This document shows, piece by piece, positions 55,122 to 63,616 of a DNA stretch of 64,000 nt. The first letter of the stretch is position 1; every line of letters starts with the position of its first letter. A program made the position numbers and the translations under genes. Under the pieces are notes generated by a model. The model saw nothing but the letters and a program-made list of their open reading frames with translations, had not been told where the DNA came from and made no database searches. Origin of the DNA: JAMXLO01 sp963749575 (lineage in GTDB: Bacteria; Pseudomonadota; Alphaproteobacteria; Acetobacterales; Acetobacteraceae); contig CAVVNM010000008.1 of the NCBI GenBank assembly GCA_963749575.1, positions 248,001-312,000 of the forward strand, in the 5' to 3' direction.

Positions 55122-55624
55122 GCTATCGGCCGAAACATCTCGGGCACGTCAATCTGTACGTGCGCAACGCGGAGCGCTCCCGCCAGTGGTACGAGGACGT
55201 GCTGGGCCTGCACACCTACCATTTCCGTCCCGGCCGCGCGGCGTTCATGTCGGCGGACAAGAACAAGTCGCACGAGGTCGCGTTGATGGAGGTCGGTGAC
55301 GATGCGCCGCTGCAGGCGAAGCGGCAGGTGGGGCTGAACCATCTGGCCTTCATGATGGAGAGCCTGGACGACCTGAAGGACGCCTACTACCGGCTGAAGG
55401 AGAAGGGCATCAAGTTCGACCACATCTCCGATCACGGGCTGTCACTCGGCATCTATTTCCGCGATCCGGACGGCAACGGGCTGGAGGTGTCGTACGAACT
55501 GCCGCGCGAGAAGTGGCCGCGCCAGGACAGCGTGTTCGCGCCCGACGTGGTGAACCTGGGCCTGTTCCCCGGCCCGTGGGAGGAGGAGATGGCGAAGCAG
55601 CGGGCCGCCGTGCCGGTGCAATAA
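55118..55624 (+). CDS. VOC family extradiol dioxygenase-like protein
   Basis: 168 residues. The metal ligands are likely His in LGHVNLYV, His in LNHLAFMM and Glu in GNGLEVSYE, as in ring-cleaving catechol dioxygenases and related enzymes. Other conserved features are YEDVLGLHTYHF and GIYFRDPDGN. Translational coupling with the HpaB-type hydroxylase supports ring cleavage of its product. The C-terminal tail RAAVPVQ ends before the palindrome at 55649. Confidence 0.88.
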   Translation: MSYRPKHLGHVNLYVRNAERSRQWYEDVLGLHTYHFRPGRAAFMSADKNKSHEVALMEVGDDAPLQAKRQVGLNHLAFMMESLDDLKDAYYRLKEKGIKFDHISDHGLSLGIYFRDPDGNGLEVSYELPREKWPRQDSVFAPDVVNLGLFPGPWEEEMAKQRAAVPVQ

Positions 55625-55648
55625 CGGCGTTCGATGCCGAACATCATG

Positions 55649-55696
55649 GTCATTGCGAGCGAAGCGGCCAGGCATGCCGATGCAGCTCGCAATGAC
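55649..55696. repeat. GTCATTGCGAGC palindromic repeat between convergent genes
   Basis: Twelve-base arms GTCATTGCGAGC and GCTCGCAATGAC enclose 24 bases between convergent stops. It is the most complete copy of the family seen at 16819 and 18092, and a likely bidirectional transcript end. Confidence 0.88.
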
Positions 55697-55710
55697 AGCG
55701 GCGCCGGAAT

Positions 55711-57084
55711 TTACTGCATTCGCCTGAACCACACACCGGACGCGATCGCGGCTGACAAGGTCACACCATAGATCACCAGGGCCAGACTCAACGCCGCGAA
55801 CATCCAGCCAAGTGAACCGGTGGCGCGCAGCGCCAGCCAACCGCCGCCGGTCGCGATGACCAGTCGCAGCAGCCCGGCAAGCAATGGCCAGAACAATCGG
55901 CCCGCACCCTGCGAGGCGAAGTACAGCGACAGCCCGAGCCCGAAGAACCCATAGGCCGGCCCGACCGTCCGGAGATACGCGCTGCCGGTCGCCAGCATGT
56001 CCGGATCATCGCCGAACAGTCCGAGCCACGCCGTCGGCCAGATCGCGGCGGTGATCCCGATCGCCTCGGTGAGCACAAAGACAAGTACCCCGCCGGTCAG
56101 CGCGATCCGCAGCGCCCGCGCGCGTTCGCCGGCGCCGATGTTGGTGCCGACCAGCGCCACCAACGGCGCCCCGAAGCCGAACACCAACGGCACCAGCAGA
56201 TATTCCAGACGTCCGCCGGTGCCGAACCCGGCGATGCCGTGCGGTCCGGCCGCGATGCCGACCAGCACGGTGCTCAGCGCAATGGTCAGTGTCGTCAGCA
56301 GCATGCTGATCGCGGCGACGCCGCCAACGCGGAGAATGTCGTGGAACAACACCCAGCGCAGCCGGACCAGTCGCAGGCGCACCAGGCTGCGGCCCGACAG
56401 AATGTACCAGCCCAGCACCGCTGCGGTCAGCGCGCTGGTCAACACGTTGGCGACGCCGCCGCCGGCAATACCGAGTGCGGGAAATGGCCCGATACCGAAG
56501 ATCAGACACGGCGACAGCACCACCTGGAACAGGACACTGGCGCAGATCGCCGCCGCCGGAACGAACATGTTGCCGGTGCCACGGATCACGTTCGCGAACG
56601 CATTCAGCAGCCACACCAGCGAGGTGCCGGCGAACACCACGTTGGAGTAGCGCAGCGCCGCCGCCAGCGAACCGCCGGCACCACCGAGCACGCGATACAA
56701 CGGCGGACCGAACGACAGCACCAGCGCGGAAAACGTCAGCCCGAGCGCCAGGTTGACGATCACCGCATGCAGCACCAGCGCGTCCGCGTCGGCATGCCGG
56801 CGGGCACCGAGCGCACGGGCGATCGCCGAGGAGATGCCGCCGCCCATCGCGCCCCCGGACAGCAGCTGCATCATCATCAAGCCAGGGAACACCAGCGCCA
56901 TGCCGGCGAGCGCGTCGGTCCCCAGACGTGAGACGAACCAGGTCTCGATCAGGCCGCTGGATGACTGCGCCAGCATCACCAGCACCGTGGGCCACGCCAG
57001 CAGCAGCAGCGTCGGCACGATGCGCCCATGCAGCAGCAACCGCGTGCGCGGATTGTACGCCTGCGCGGAAACGGCGACGCTCAT
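55711..57084 (-). CDS. MATE family efflux transporter
   Basis: 457 residues with about twelve hydrophobic segments. The start LLLHGRIVPTLLLLAWPTVLVMLAQSS and SSGLIETWFVSRLGTDALAGMALVFP are typical of MATE proteins. The second half repeats the pattern (FGFGAPLVALVGTNIGAGER). It exports drugs or metabolites by H+ or Na+ antiport. The substrate is unknown. It converges with the catabolic operon. Confidence 0.93.
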   Translation of the reverse strand: MSVAVSAQAYNPRTRLLLHGRIVPTLLLLAWPTVLVMLAQSSSGLIETWFVSRLGTDALAGMALVFPGLMMMQLLSGGAMGGGISSAIARALGARRHADADALVLHAVIVNLALGLTFSALVLSFGPPLYRVLGGAGGSLAAALRYSNVVFAGTSLVWLLNAFANVIRGTGNMFVPAAAICASVLFQVVLSPCLIFGIGPFPALGIAGGGVANVLTSALTAAVLGWYILSGRSLVRLRLVRLRWVLFHDILRVGGVAAISMLLTTLTIALSTVLVGIAAGPHGIAGFGTGGRLEYLLVPLVFGFGAPLVALVGTNIGAGERARALRIALTGGVLVFVLTEAIGITAAIWPTAWLGLFGDDPDMLATGSAYLRTVGPAYGFFGLGLSLYFASQGAGRLFWPLLAGLLRLVIATGGGWLALRATGSLGWMFAALSLALVIYGVTLSAAIASGVWFRRMQ

Positions 57085-57340
57085 GAAGCAAGCTTGATCA
57101 CACTCACCGCAATAATTAATACGGCCGCGTCCGAAGTCAGTCCATCACCGCCATTGCCCCAGGGAACCGGGCGCCAGGTTCAAGGCGCAAACCGGTCGGC
57201 GAAACAGTTGTGACGGAAGCCTGACGAGCAAACCTCGCCGAGCTGCTGCGCGATCGCTGGCCGGGAATTAAACTAACTCTTGACGTCATATTTGATAACT
57301 GCTACATGGCACCGTTCCCCTGGTTCGATGGCGACATCCG

Positions 57341-57889
57341 ATGAACTTCACCGAAATTCTCCCCAACGTGCCGACAGCCGCCGCGCGCCATTTGCTCGCC
57401 ACGCTCTGCGCCAGCCTGCCACTGCCCATCCCCAACACGCCCGCGGGTTGCGCGGCACGTGACGAAGCGGCAATCGCCGCCGTCGTCGGACTGCGTCCCC
57501 GCAACGCCGCCGAGGCCATGCTCGCGGTCCAGATCGTGACGACCGACGCCCACGCCGCGGTTTGCCTGCACTTCGCCGCCCAACCGGGCCAAGGCCCTGA
57601 GCTGGTTCGCCGCTACCGCGCCCAGGCAGCTGCGCTGTCACGCGAGGTACAGATCGGGCTGCGCACCCTGCTGCACGACCAGACATCGCGCCGACGGTCG
57701 GCGCCCGCCACCACGCCGGGGGTGGTCGCCGGAGCCGACCGATGGCTCCGCGCCCCTGCGCCGGCTGCCCCGTCGAGCGCGTTGCAACCGGTCTTGATCG
57801 ACCCCGCAGCCGAAGCCAAGCGGCAGCGCGCGGCACGCATCCGCGCGTTGGACCTGCGAGTGATCGAAACGCCTGCCACCAGACACTGA
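57341..57889 (+). CDS. Hypothetical protein (182 aa) of unknown function
   Basis: It starts MNFTEILPNVPTAAARHLLA with a helix-rich first half (LRPRNAAEAMLAVQIVTTDAHAAV). An Arg/Ala/Pro linker containing a TTPGVVAGADRWLR segment leads to a basic tail with AKRQRAARIRALDLR. I recall similar proteins in Acetobacteraceae genomes, not verified here. No signal peptide or catalytic motif. The 256 bases before it show no gene; AATTAATAC near 57113 is locally AT-rich. Confidence 0.62.
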   Translation: MNFTEILPNVPTAAARHLLATLCASLPLPIPNTPAGCAARDEAAIAAVVGLRPRNAAEAMLAVQIVTTDAHAAVCLHFAAQPGQGPELVRRYRAQAAALSREVQIGLRTLLHDQTSRRRSAPATTPGVVAGADRWLRAPAPAAPSSALQPVLIDPAAEAKRQRAARIRALDLRVIETPATRH

Positions 57890-58140
57890 AAGCGTCGCCG
57901 CCGAAGTGAGGCGCTGGCGGTACCGGTCGGCCGCGGACGGATTTTGTCGGACTACAATCGGTAGCTGCATCGCGTGCTTGTGACGGTCGGGCCCGTGTCG
58001 TTCCTGTATCCATTCACCGCAGGAAGGAACGGATTGCCGAGGCGGGCGGGCGCATGGCACCTTGCCCGCAAGCGGGGTGGTTGATCCGAGCCTTGCAACG
58101 ACGCTCGCGATCCCCGCGCGCAACCCACGGAGTCACTCGC

Positions 58141-60624
58141 ATGGCTGAGACCACTCTGACCATCGATACGGTCAAGGGCAAGCAGGAGCATACCGGCGAC
58201 GCGGGTCCGTTTCTCCTCGCCATGGTGCAGGGCTCCGAGGGCATTTCGATGCCGTTCTGCTACGACGTCACCATGTACCGTTCGGAAGACCTGCCGGAGG
58301 TCGATGCGCGCGACCTGATCAACACATCTGCGACCCTTGGTTTCCGCGTCGGCTCGGGCGACTGGCTCTACCGCCAGGGCATGATCCAGTCGATGCAAAA
58401 GGCCGGCACCACCAATGTGCGCCACGAGGCGCAGACCAACTACTTCGTCTACAACGCGCGCATCGTGCCGGCCTTCAAGATGCTCGACAACGAGGTCACC
58501 TTCCGGGTGTTCGAGAAGAAGACCTTGTCCGATATCTTCAAGGAGATCATTACCGGCTTCCCCGGCATCGCCTCGGCGAGCTACGTCGACACGAGCCAGC
58601 TCAGCAACGAGGACCTGCCGCAACTCGAGTACTGCGTGCAGTTCGGCGAAAGCAGCTACAACTTCCTGTCGCGGCTGATGGCGCAGCTTGGCATCTGGTA
58701 CATGTTCGAGCATCGCTACACCAGCGCGCAGGCGGTCAACGAAACCATGGTGCTGGGCCGATCTCTGTCGCTGGTGCAGCAATGCGGGAAAGACCAGATG
58801 ACCGTCGTGCTGTATGACGCCGACGACGACAAGATCGCCCCGTTCAGTCGCAATTACCACCCCGCCCATCACCACGTCTGGGTCGGCGACTTCAATACGC
58901 TGCTGCCGACGGCACCGGTCGGTGCCGACACCGATGTCGAAGCGACATATGATCTGCAGCCGAACGAGCCGAAGCCCGACTCGCGGTTTCTGCTCGAACG
59001 CTTCCCGCGTCCCATCCTCAACGAAGCTTCGAACGGGATCCAGAAGGCAGCCGATCAGGATGCGGCCGGGATCATCAGCGCGGAAGAAGCCGGCGTGTTC
59101 CTCGCCCAGGGTCAGAGCAAGAACAAGACCTTTGTCGCCGGCCGCACCTTCCAGGTCGCCAAGGATGAAACCGGCGCCGCCGGCAAGGACAAGAACTACC
59201 TGCTCGCAGCGCTGTCGTTCAGCGCGGTGGAACACACCTACGGCCACACCACCGGATGGGACATCCTGAACCTGCTGGGCGACCTCTCGTGGAAGCTGCT
59301 GGCGCCCGATGGCGACAAGCCGGGCAAGAAGGTCGTCAACGTATTCGCCGGCCTCGCCGCGCAGGGCCTCAACAACTACCTGCAGAACGAGGCACCCTAT
59401 GCGATCGGCAACGGTGCCAACCTGCCGAACAACGGCGGTGCCAGCAAGCCGTATTTCTGGCCGTTCGTCGCGGGCGGCATGATCGCCTCGGGTACCGCGG
59501 GGCTGCAATTGCTGGTCGATCGTGTCGATCACGTCATCGACCGGCACGATGACGACTACGGCAACGCCTTCATTGCCATCCCCTGGGATCCGGGCCGCGG
59601 CCAATGGCGGTTTCCGTTGCCGCTCGCGGCGACACCGATTGCTTACGGCCCTCACCTGGCGACCGTGATCGGCCATGACGGCGCCGGCAAGGACACCAAC
59701 GGGCATATCTACACGAACAAGGACGGCCAGGTCCGCATTCGCTTTCAATGGCAGCGCACTGTGCCGCCGGATGGCACGGCGTCGGTGCCGGTATCGCCCG
59801 GTTCGGACACCGATCCGTTCAAGAGCGACCGCCGGACCTGCTGGGTGCGGGTGTCGGAAGGCTGGGCGGGCGGGCAATACGGCACCCAGTTCCTGCCCCG
59901 GATCGGCGACGAGGTGATCGTGTCGTTCATCGATGGCGATCCGTCCCGACCGATCGTCACCGGTCGCGTCTATAACGGTGTGTCGCTGCACCCGTTCGAT
60001 CTGAACACCGCCGCCAATCAGACGCGCAGCGGCATCAAGACGCAGACCACGCCGAAATCGGCGGATGACCCGCAACGCTTCCATCTGGTGCGCTTCGATG
60101 ACGCGCCGGACAAGGAGCAGTTGCTGCTGCGTTCGCAAAAGCGTCTCGATATCACCGCATTGGGCAACCGCTACGAAACCATCGGCAACAACCGGAACCT
60201 GACGGTCGGCTGGATCGATACCAAGCACGAGGTGGCGGGTGGCGATCACATCAACAAGATCTATGGCGACTACCACCTGCACGTCGGCGACCCGGCCGGT
60301 CCGTTCAACGGCGGTCACCGCTACGAGCTGGTGGAGAACGACTACGACCTCGAGGTCAAGAAGGAAACCAACTTCAAGCTGGATGGCGATTGGAACGTGA
60401 CGGTCGGCGGCAAGGCCAGCATCAGCGCCGACACGATCGTGCTCAAGGCGGTCAAGTCGATCACCTTGACGGTGGGCAACAGCACCATCGTGTTGCAGGC
60501 CGACGGCATCTACAACGAGGCGGCGATCCACTACGAGCAATGCGGCGCCAGTGGCCAGCAGGCTGCCGATGCGGTCGTGCAGGCGCCCAAGGATCCGACG
60601 CAGGCCGACCCGGGAACCAGTTAG
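58141..60624 (+). CDS. vgrG: Type VI secretion system tip protein VgrG with internal insertion
   Basis: 827 residues. The gp27-like base (LINTSATLGFRVG, FSRNYHPAHHHVWVGDF) is followed by AGRTFQVAKDE. After residue ~368 there is an insertion of about 100 residues (GWDILNLLGDLSWKLL to VDRVDHVIDRHDDD) not found in ordinary VgrG. The OB-fold and spike then follow: LATVIGHDGAGKD, YTNKDGQVRIRFQW, GTQFLPRIGDEVIVSFIDGDPSRPIVTGRVYN and a beta-helix with VTVGGKASISADTIVL. It punctures target cells. ATG 58141 has GGAG upstream. No other T6SS structural gene is in view. Confidence 0.92.
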   Translation: MAETTLTIDTVKGKQEHTGDAGPFLLAMVQGSEGISMPFCYDVTMYRSEDLPEVDARDLINTSATLGFRVGSGDWLYRQGMIQSMQKAGTTNVRHEAQTNYFVYNARIVPAFKMLDNEVTFRVFEKKTLSDIFKEIITGFPGIASASYVDTSQLSNEDLPQLEYCVQFGESSYNFLSRLMAQLGIWYMFEHRYTSAQAVNETMVLGRSLSLVQQCGKDQMTVVLYDADDDKIAPFSRNYHPAHHHVWVGDFNTLLPTAPVGADTDVEATYDLQPNEPKPDSRFLLERFPRPILNEASNGIQKAADQDAAGIISAEEAGVFLAQGQSKNKTFVAGRTFQVAKDETGAAGKDKNYLLAALSFSAVEHTYGHTTGWDILNLLGDLSWKLLAPDGDKPGKKVVNVFAGLAAQGLNNYLQNEAPYAIGNGANLPNNGGASKPYFWPFVAGGMIASGTAGLQLLVDRVDHVIDRHDDDYGNAFIAIPWDPGRGQWRFPLPLAATPIAYGPHLATVIGHDGAGKDTNGHIYTNKDGQVRIRFQWQRTVPPDGTASVPVSPGSDTDPFKSDRRTCWVRVSEGWAGGQYGTQFLPRIGDEVIVSFIDGDPSRPIVTGRVYNGVSLHPFDLNTAANQTRSGIKTQTTPKSADDPQRFHLVRFDDAPDKEQLLLRSQKRLDITALGNRYETIGNNRNLTVGWIDTKHEVAGGDHINKIYGDYHLHVGDPAGPFNGGHRYELVENDYDLEVKKETNFKLDGDWNVTVGGKASISADTIVLKAVKSITLTVGNSTIVLQADGIYNEAAIHYEQCGASGQQAADAVVQAPKDPTQADPGTS

Positions 60625-60628
60625 GCCG

Positions 60629-61712
60629 ATGCCACGCCCGACCTACACCGCGCGCCGCCGCGAGGCCCTGCTGATAGTCCGCAATCCGGACGGCATGCTG
60701 GAGATCGGCAACGGGCGGATCAAAATCGCGCCGGGCACCGTGCCATATTTCCGTAGCGTGGTCGCCGACCTTGGGCTGGTCCTCGACGCGCCGGGTGGCG
60801 CCGATGCGTTGGACCATGGCGATGCACTCGGCCACGCCGTCACGATCATGCAGCCGGAGGTGCCCACCGTGCCGCCCAACGGGTGGACGCTGCCCGACGA
60901 CATGAGGGCGGCGACCGCTGCCGGCGTCCCGACCGGCCGGCAAGACCCCAACGGCGCATTGCTGAGCGGAACCGGTGCCGGATGCGGCAGCCGGATCGTG
61001 TATGATCCGGCCGACTGGCCACGGCAGGGCGATCCCGACTCGCCGACCGGCGATGAAGTCCTGCTGCGGCTGCTGCGGCACGCCAACGCCTGCGCCGAGG
61101 GCGCAAACACGCCACCGGCGGCACCTCCGACCGCCGTTGCCGCGGCGGGCCAATTGCAGCTGAGCTGCCGCCCGACCAAGGTAGGCGATGTCCTGGCCTT
61201 TCAGTACCTCGATCCAGAATGCGGGACCGGACGCCGTCTATGTGATGGATGCCATGACGTGTGCCGATCCTGCGACGCGGGCAGCGTGCGCCGGCGAGCG
61301 GACCACACTGCTGATCGGCTCCGGCGGCGACGCGATCGTTGGCAACTTCGTAGCGCCGATGCCGACCGACCGGCAGATGGCGGTGCCGGTGATCCCGCTG
61401 GCGCGTCGGCTCGCGGCCGGCGAGGTCCTGGAGCATCGGCTGGAGCTCGCCGCTCCCTACGCCGAGACCAGCGCCTGGCTGCCTGATCTGCCGCCGGAAC
61501 AACACGCCGCCTGCGACATCAAGGGGGTGGTTCTCACCATCGCCTACTGGCCAGCCGAGATACCGGGACTGGTCGCGACCGCGGCCCCCTATGCACCCGG
61601 GTTGTACGTCATCACGCCGCCCGGCGGCGGAGCCCTGGTCTCGCTCCGCTTCCCCACCACTGGATTGCGGTTCGCCCGGCGCCTCGACGCGTTTCCGCGG
61701 TCGCTGGGCTAG
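60629..61712 (+). pseudogene. Unknown T6SS-island protein, one-base frameshift
   Basis: About 360 residues. It begins MPRPTYTARRREALLIVRNP with GNGRIKIAPGTVPYFRSVVA. A cysteine in GAGCGSRIVYDPADWP and a run of Ala/Pro lead to LSCRPTKVGDVLAF. There a T2/T3 run near 61203 breaks the frame. The second part STSIQNAGPDAVYVMDAM, TCADPATRAACAGERTTLLI to LDAFPRSLG looks like a beta-rich domain. It is four bases after vgrG and precedes the DUF4280 gene. It may be an adaptor, effector or immunity protein; none is recognised. Confidence 0.65.
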
Positions 61713-61717
61713 GTGCG

Positions 61718-62107
61718 TTACGGGATTTCTGCCTCGGTCTGGCCGGCATAGCTGATCGTGATCACACCGGCCCAGGTGCACATGCACATCGACGTGTCAT
61801 TCAGCGCCGGCTGGTTGGCGAGCAGCACGGTCGGCGATCCTGGCGTCCAGGGCGAGGTCGTGGCTGGAATGCATGGCTGCGGCGTCAGCACGCCCATCGC
61901 TGCGGCAGTCGCGGCGGCGACCTGGGGGTTGGCCGGGCTCATGCACATCCCGAACGTCATGATGTTCAGCATCGGCACATAGTCCATGATGTTGGCAGCC
62001 GGCTGGTTGCTGGTCATGCGGCGATTGGCGGGGAGCACGACAAGGCTCGACGGCGTCATGCCGAACGAGCACATGAGTTGTGCGCCGTTGACCACCTGCA
62101 TCGGCAT
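61718..62107 (-). CDS. DUF4280 PAAR-like protein
   Basis: 129 residues. MPMQVVNGAQLMCSFGMTPS, LPANRRMTSNQPAANIMDYV, NIMTFGMCMSPANP, PWTPGSPTVLLANQPALNDT and CMCTWAGVITIS are the cysteine/asparagine pattern of DUF4280, related to PAAR spike tips. It probably caps the VgrG spike. A strong AGGAGG precedes ATG 62107. It is oriented opposite to vgrG, with a convergent 3' end six bases away. Confidence 0.9.
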   Translation of the reverse strand: MPMQVVNGAQLMCSFGMTPSSLVVLPANRRMTSNQPAANIMDYVPMLNIMTFGMCMSPANPQVAAATAAAMGVLTPQPCIPATTSPWTPGSPTVLLANQPALNDTSMCMCTWAGVITISYAGQTEAEIP

Positions 62108-62149
62108 GATCGGCCTCCTGAACCATGGGACGGATTAGCCTCCAGCATA

Positions 62150-62268
62150 GCGCCACCGACCGCACGTGACAGCAACGAGTTGGTGATGTCTTGATGCCAT
62201 GGCCACGGGCTGCATGCCGGCCATGACGATGGCATCCACGTGGGGCCGTTTGTGCGCCACCGACCGCA
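62150..62268. repeat. Direct repeat and nested inverted repeats before glyA
   Basis: GCGCCACCGACCGCA occurs at 62150-62164 and 62254-62268. Between them GATGCCAT (62193-62200) can pair with ATGGCATC (62229-62236), or ATGGCC (62199-62204) with GGCCAT (62219-62224), or GCCAT/ATGGC can form a local hairpin. This may be a leader control region for glyA; no known riboswitch was recognised. Confidence 0.5.
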
Positions 62269-62305
62269 TGCTACAGGTCGGTCGATCATCAATCCTGGGC
62301 AGGTC

Positions 62306-63610
62306 ATGAACGAACAGCGTCCCGCCGCCAGCCTGCAGCGGTTCTTCGGCGCCCCGCTTGCCGACACCGATCCGGAGCTCGCTGCGGCACTCAGCGCCGA
62401 ACTGATCCGCCAGCAGGACGGCATCGAGCTGATCGCCAGCGAGAACGCGGTGTCCGCCGCCGTGCTCGAGGCGCAGGGCTCGGTGCTGACCAACAAGTAC
62501 GCGGAAGGCTATCCCGGCCGGCGCTATTACGGCGGCTGCGGCAACGTCGATGTCGTCGAGCAGCTCGCGATCGACCGGGCGAAGCGGCTGTTCTCCTGCG
62601 AGTTCGCCAATGTCCAGCCGCACTCCGGCGCGCAGGCGAACCAGGCGGTGCTGCTGGCCCTGTTGCGGCCGGGCGACACGATCCTTGGCATGAGCCTCGC
62701 GGCCGGCGGTCATCTGACGCACGGCGCGGCGCCCAATCTGTCCGGCAAGTGGTTCCGCGCCGTCCAGTACGGCGTGCGCCGCGACGACGGGGTGCTGGAC
62801 TATGACGAACTCGAGCGGCTGGCGCGCACCGAGCGCCCACGGCTGATCATCGCCGGCGGCTCGGCCTATCCGCGCTTCATCGACTTCCCCCGCATTCGCG
62901 GCATCGCCGACGAGATCGACGCATACCTCATGGTGGACATGGCGCATTTCGCCGGCCTGGTCGCCGCCGACCTGTTCCCCAGTCCGCTGCCCTACGCGCA
63001 CGTCGTCACCACCACCACGCACAAGACGCTGCGCGGACCGCGCGGCGGCATGCTTCTGACCAACGACCTCGAGCTCGGCCGGAAGCTCAATTCCGCGGTG
63101 TTCCCAGGTCTGCAGGGCGGGCCGCTGATGCACGTGATTGCCGGCAAGGCCGCGGCATTTGCCGAGGCGCTGCGTCCCGAATTCCGCACCTACCAGAAGG
63201 CGGTGGTGGACAACGCCAAGGTGCTGGCCGAGACGCTGGCCCGGCAGGGGCTGGCAATCGTCACCGGGGGCACCGACTGCCACCTGCTGCTGGTCGACCT
63301 GCGGCCGAAGCGCGTCACCGGCAAGGCGGCCGAGTCCAGTCTGGAGCGCGCCAGGATCACCGCCAACAAGAACGCCATCCCGTTCGATCCGGAGAAGCCG
63401 GCGATCACCTCCGGCGTCCGCCTCGGCTCTCCGGCCGCCACCACGCGCGGCTTCGGCACCGCGGAATTCCGCGAGATCGGGTTGCTGATCGACGAGGTGC
63501 TGGAGGGCCTGGCGCGCTCCAGCGACGGCGCCAACGATGCGGCTGAGGCGACGGTCGGCGCGCGGGTGCAGGCGATGTGCGCCCGCTTTCCGCTGTATCG
63601 CGCAAGGTAG
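62306..63610 (+). CDS. glyA: Serine hydroxymethyltransferase
   Basis: 434 residues of a fold type I PLP enzyme. ELIASENAVSAAVLEAQGS, NKYAEGYPGRRYYGGC, VQPHSGAQANQAVL, GGHLTHG, the PLP Lys in TTTTHKTLRGPRGGML and PGLQGGPLMHVIAGKA are all diagnostic. It interconverts serine and glycine with tetrahydrofolate. ATG 62306 begins MNEQRPAASLQRFFG. It is followed six bases later by nrdR, a common pairing. Confidence 0.97.
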   Translation: MNEQRPAASLQRFFGAPLADTDPELAAALSAELIRQQDGIELIASENAVSAAVLEAQGSVLTNKYAEGYPGRRYYGGCGNVDVVEQLAIDRAKRLFSCEFANVQPHSGAQANQAVLLALLRPGDTILGMSLAAGGHLTHGAAPNLSGKWFRAVQYGVRRDDGVLDYDELERLARTERPRLIIAGGSAYPRFIDFPRIRGIADEIDAYLMVDMAHFAGLVAADLFPSPLPYAHVVTTTTHKTLRGPRGGMLLTNDLELGRKLNSAVFPGLQGGPLMHVIAGKAAAFAEALRPEFRTYQKAVVDNAKVLAETLARQGLAIVTGGTDCHLLLVDLRPKRVTGKAAESSLERARITANKNAIPFDPEKPAITSGVRLGSPAATTRGFGTAEFREIGLLIDEVLEGLARSSDGANDAAEATVGARVQAMCARFPLYRAR

Positions 63611-63616
63611 CCGCCG

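Noticed and set aside
57952..60540. 862-codon minus-strand open frame opposite vgrG
   Set aside because: It mirrors the real VgrG frame in GC-rich DNA and has the repetitive composition of a shadow frame; VgrG motifs on the plus strand are unambiguous.
62150..62305. SAM-II or glycine riboswitch upstream of glyA
   Set aside because: Their characteristic conserved cores could not be matched; only generic inverted repeats are visible.
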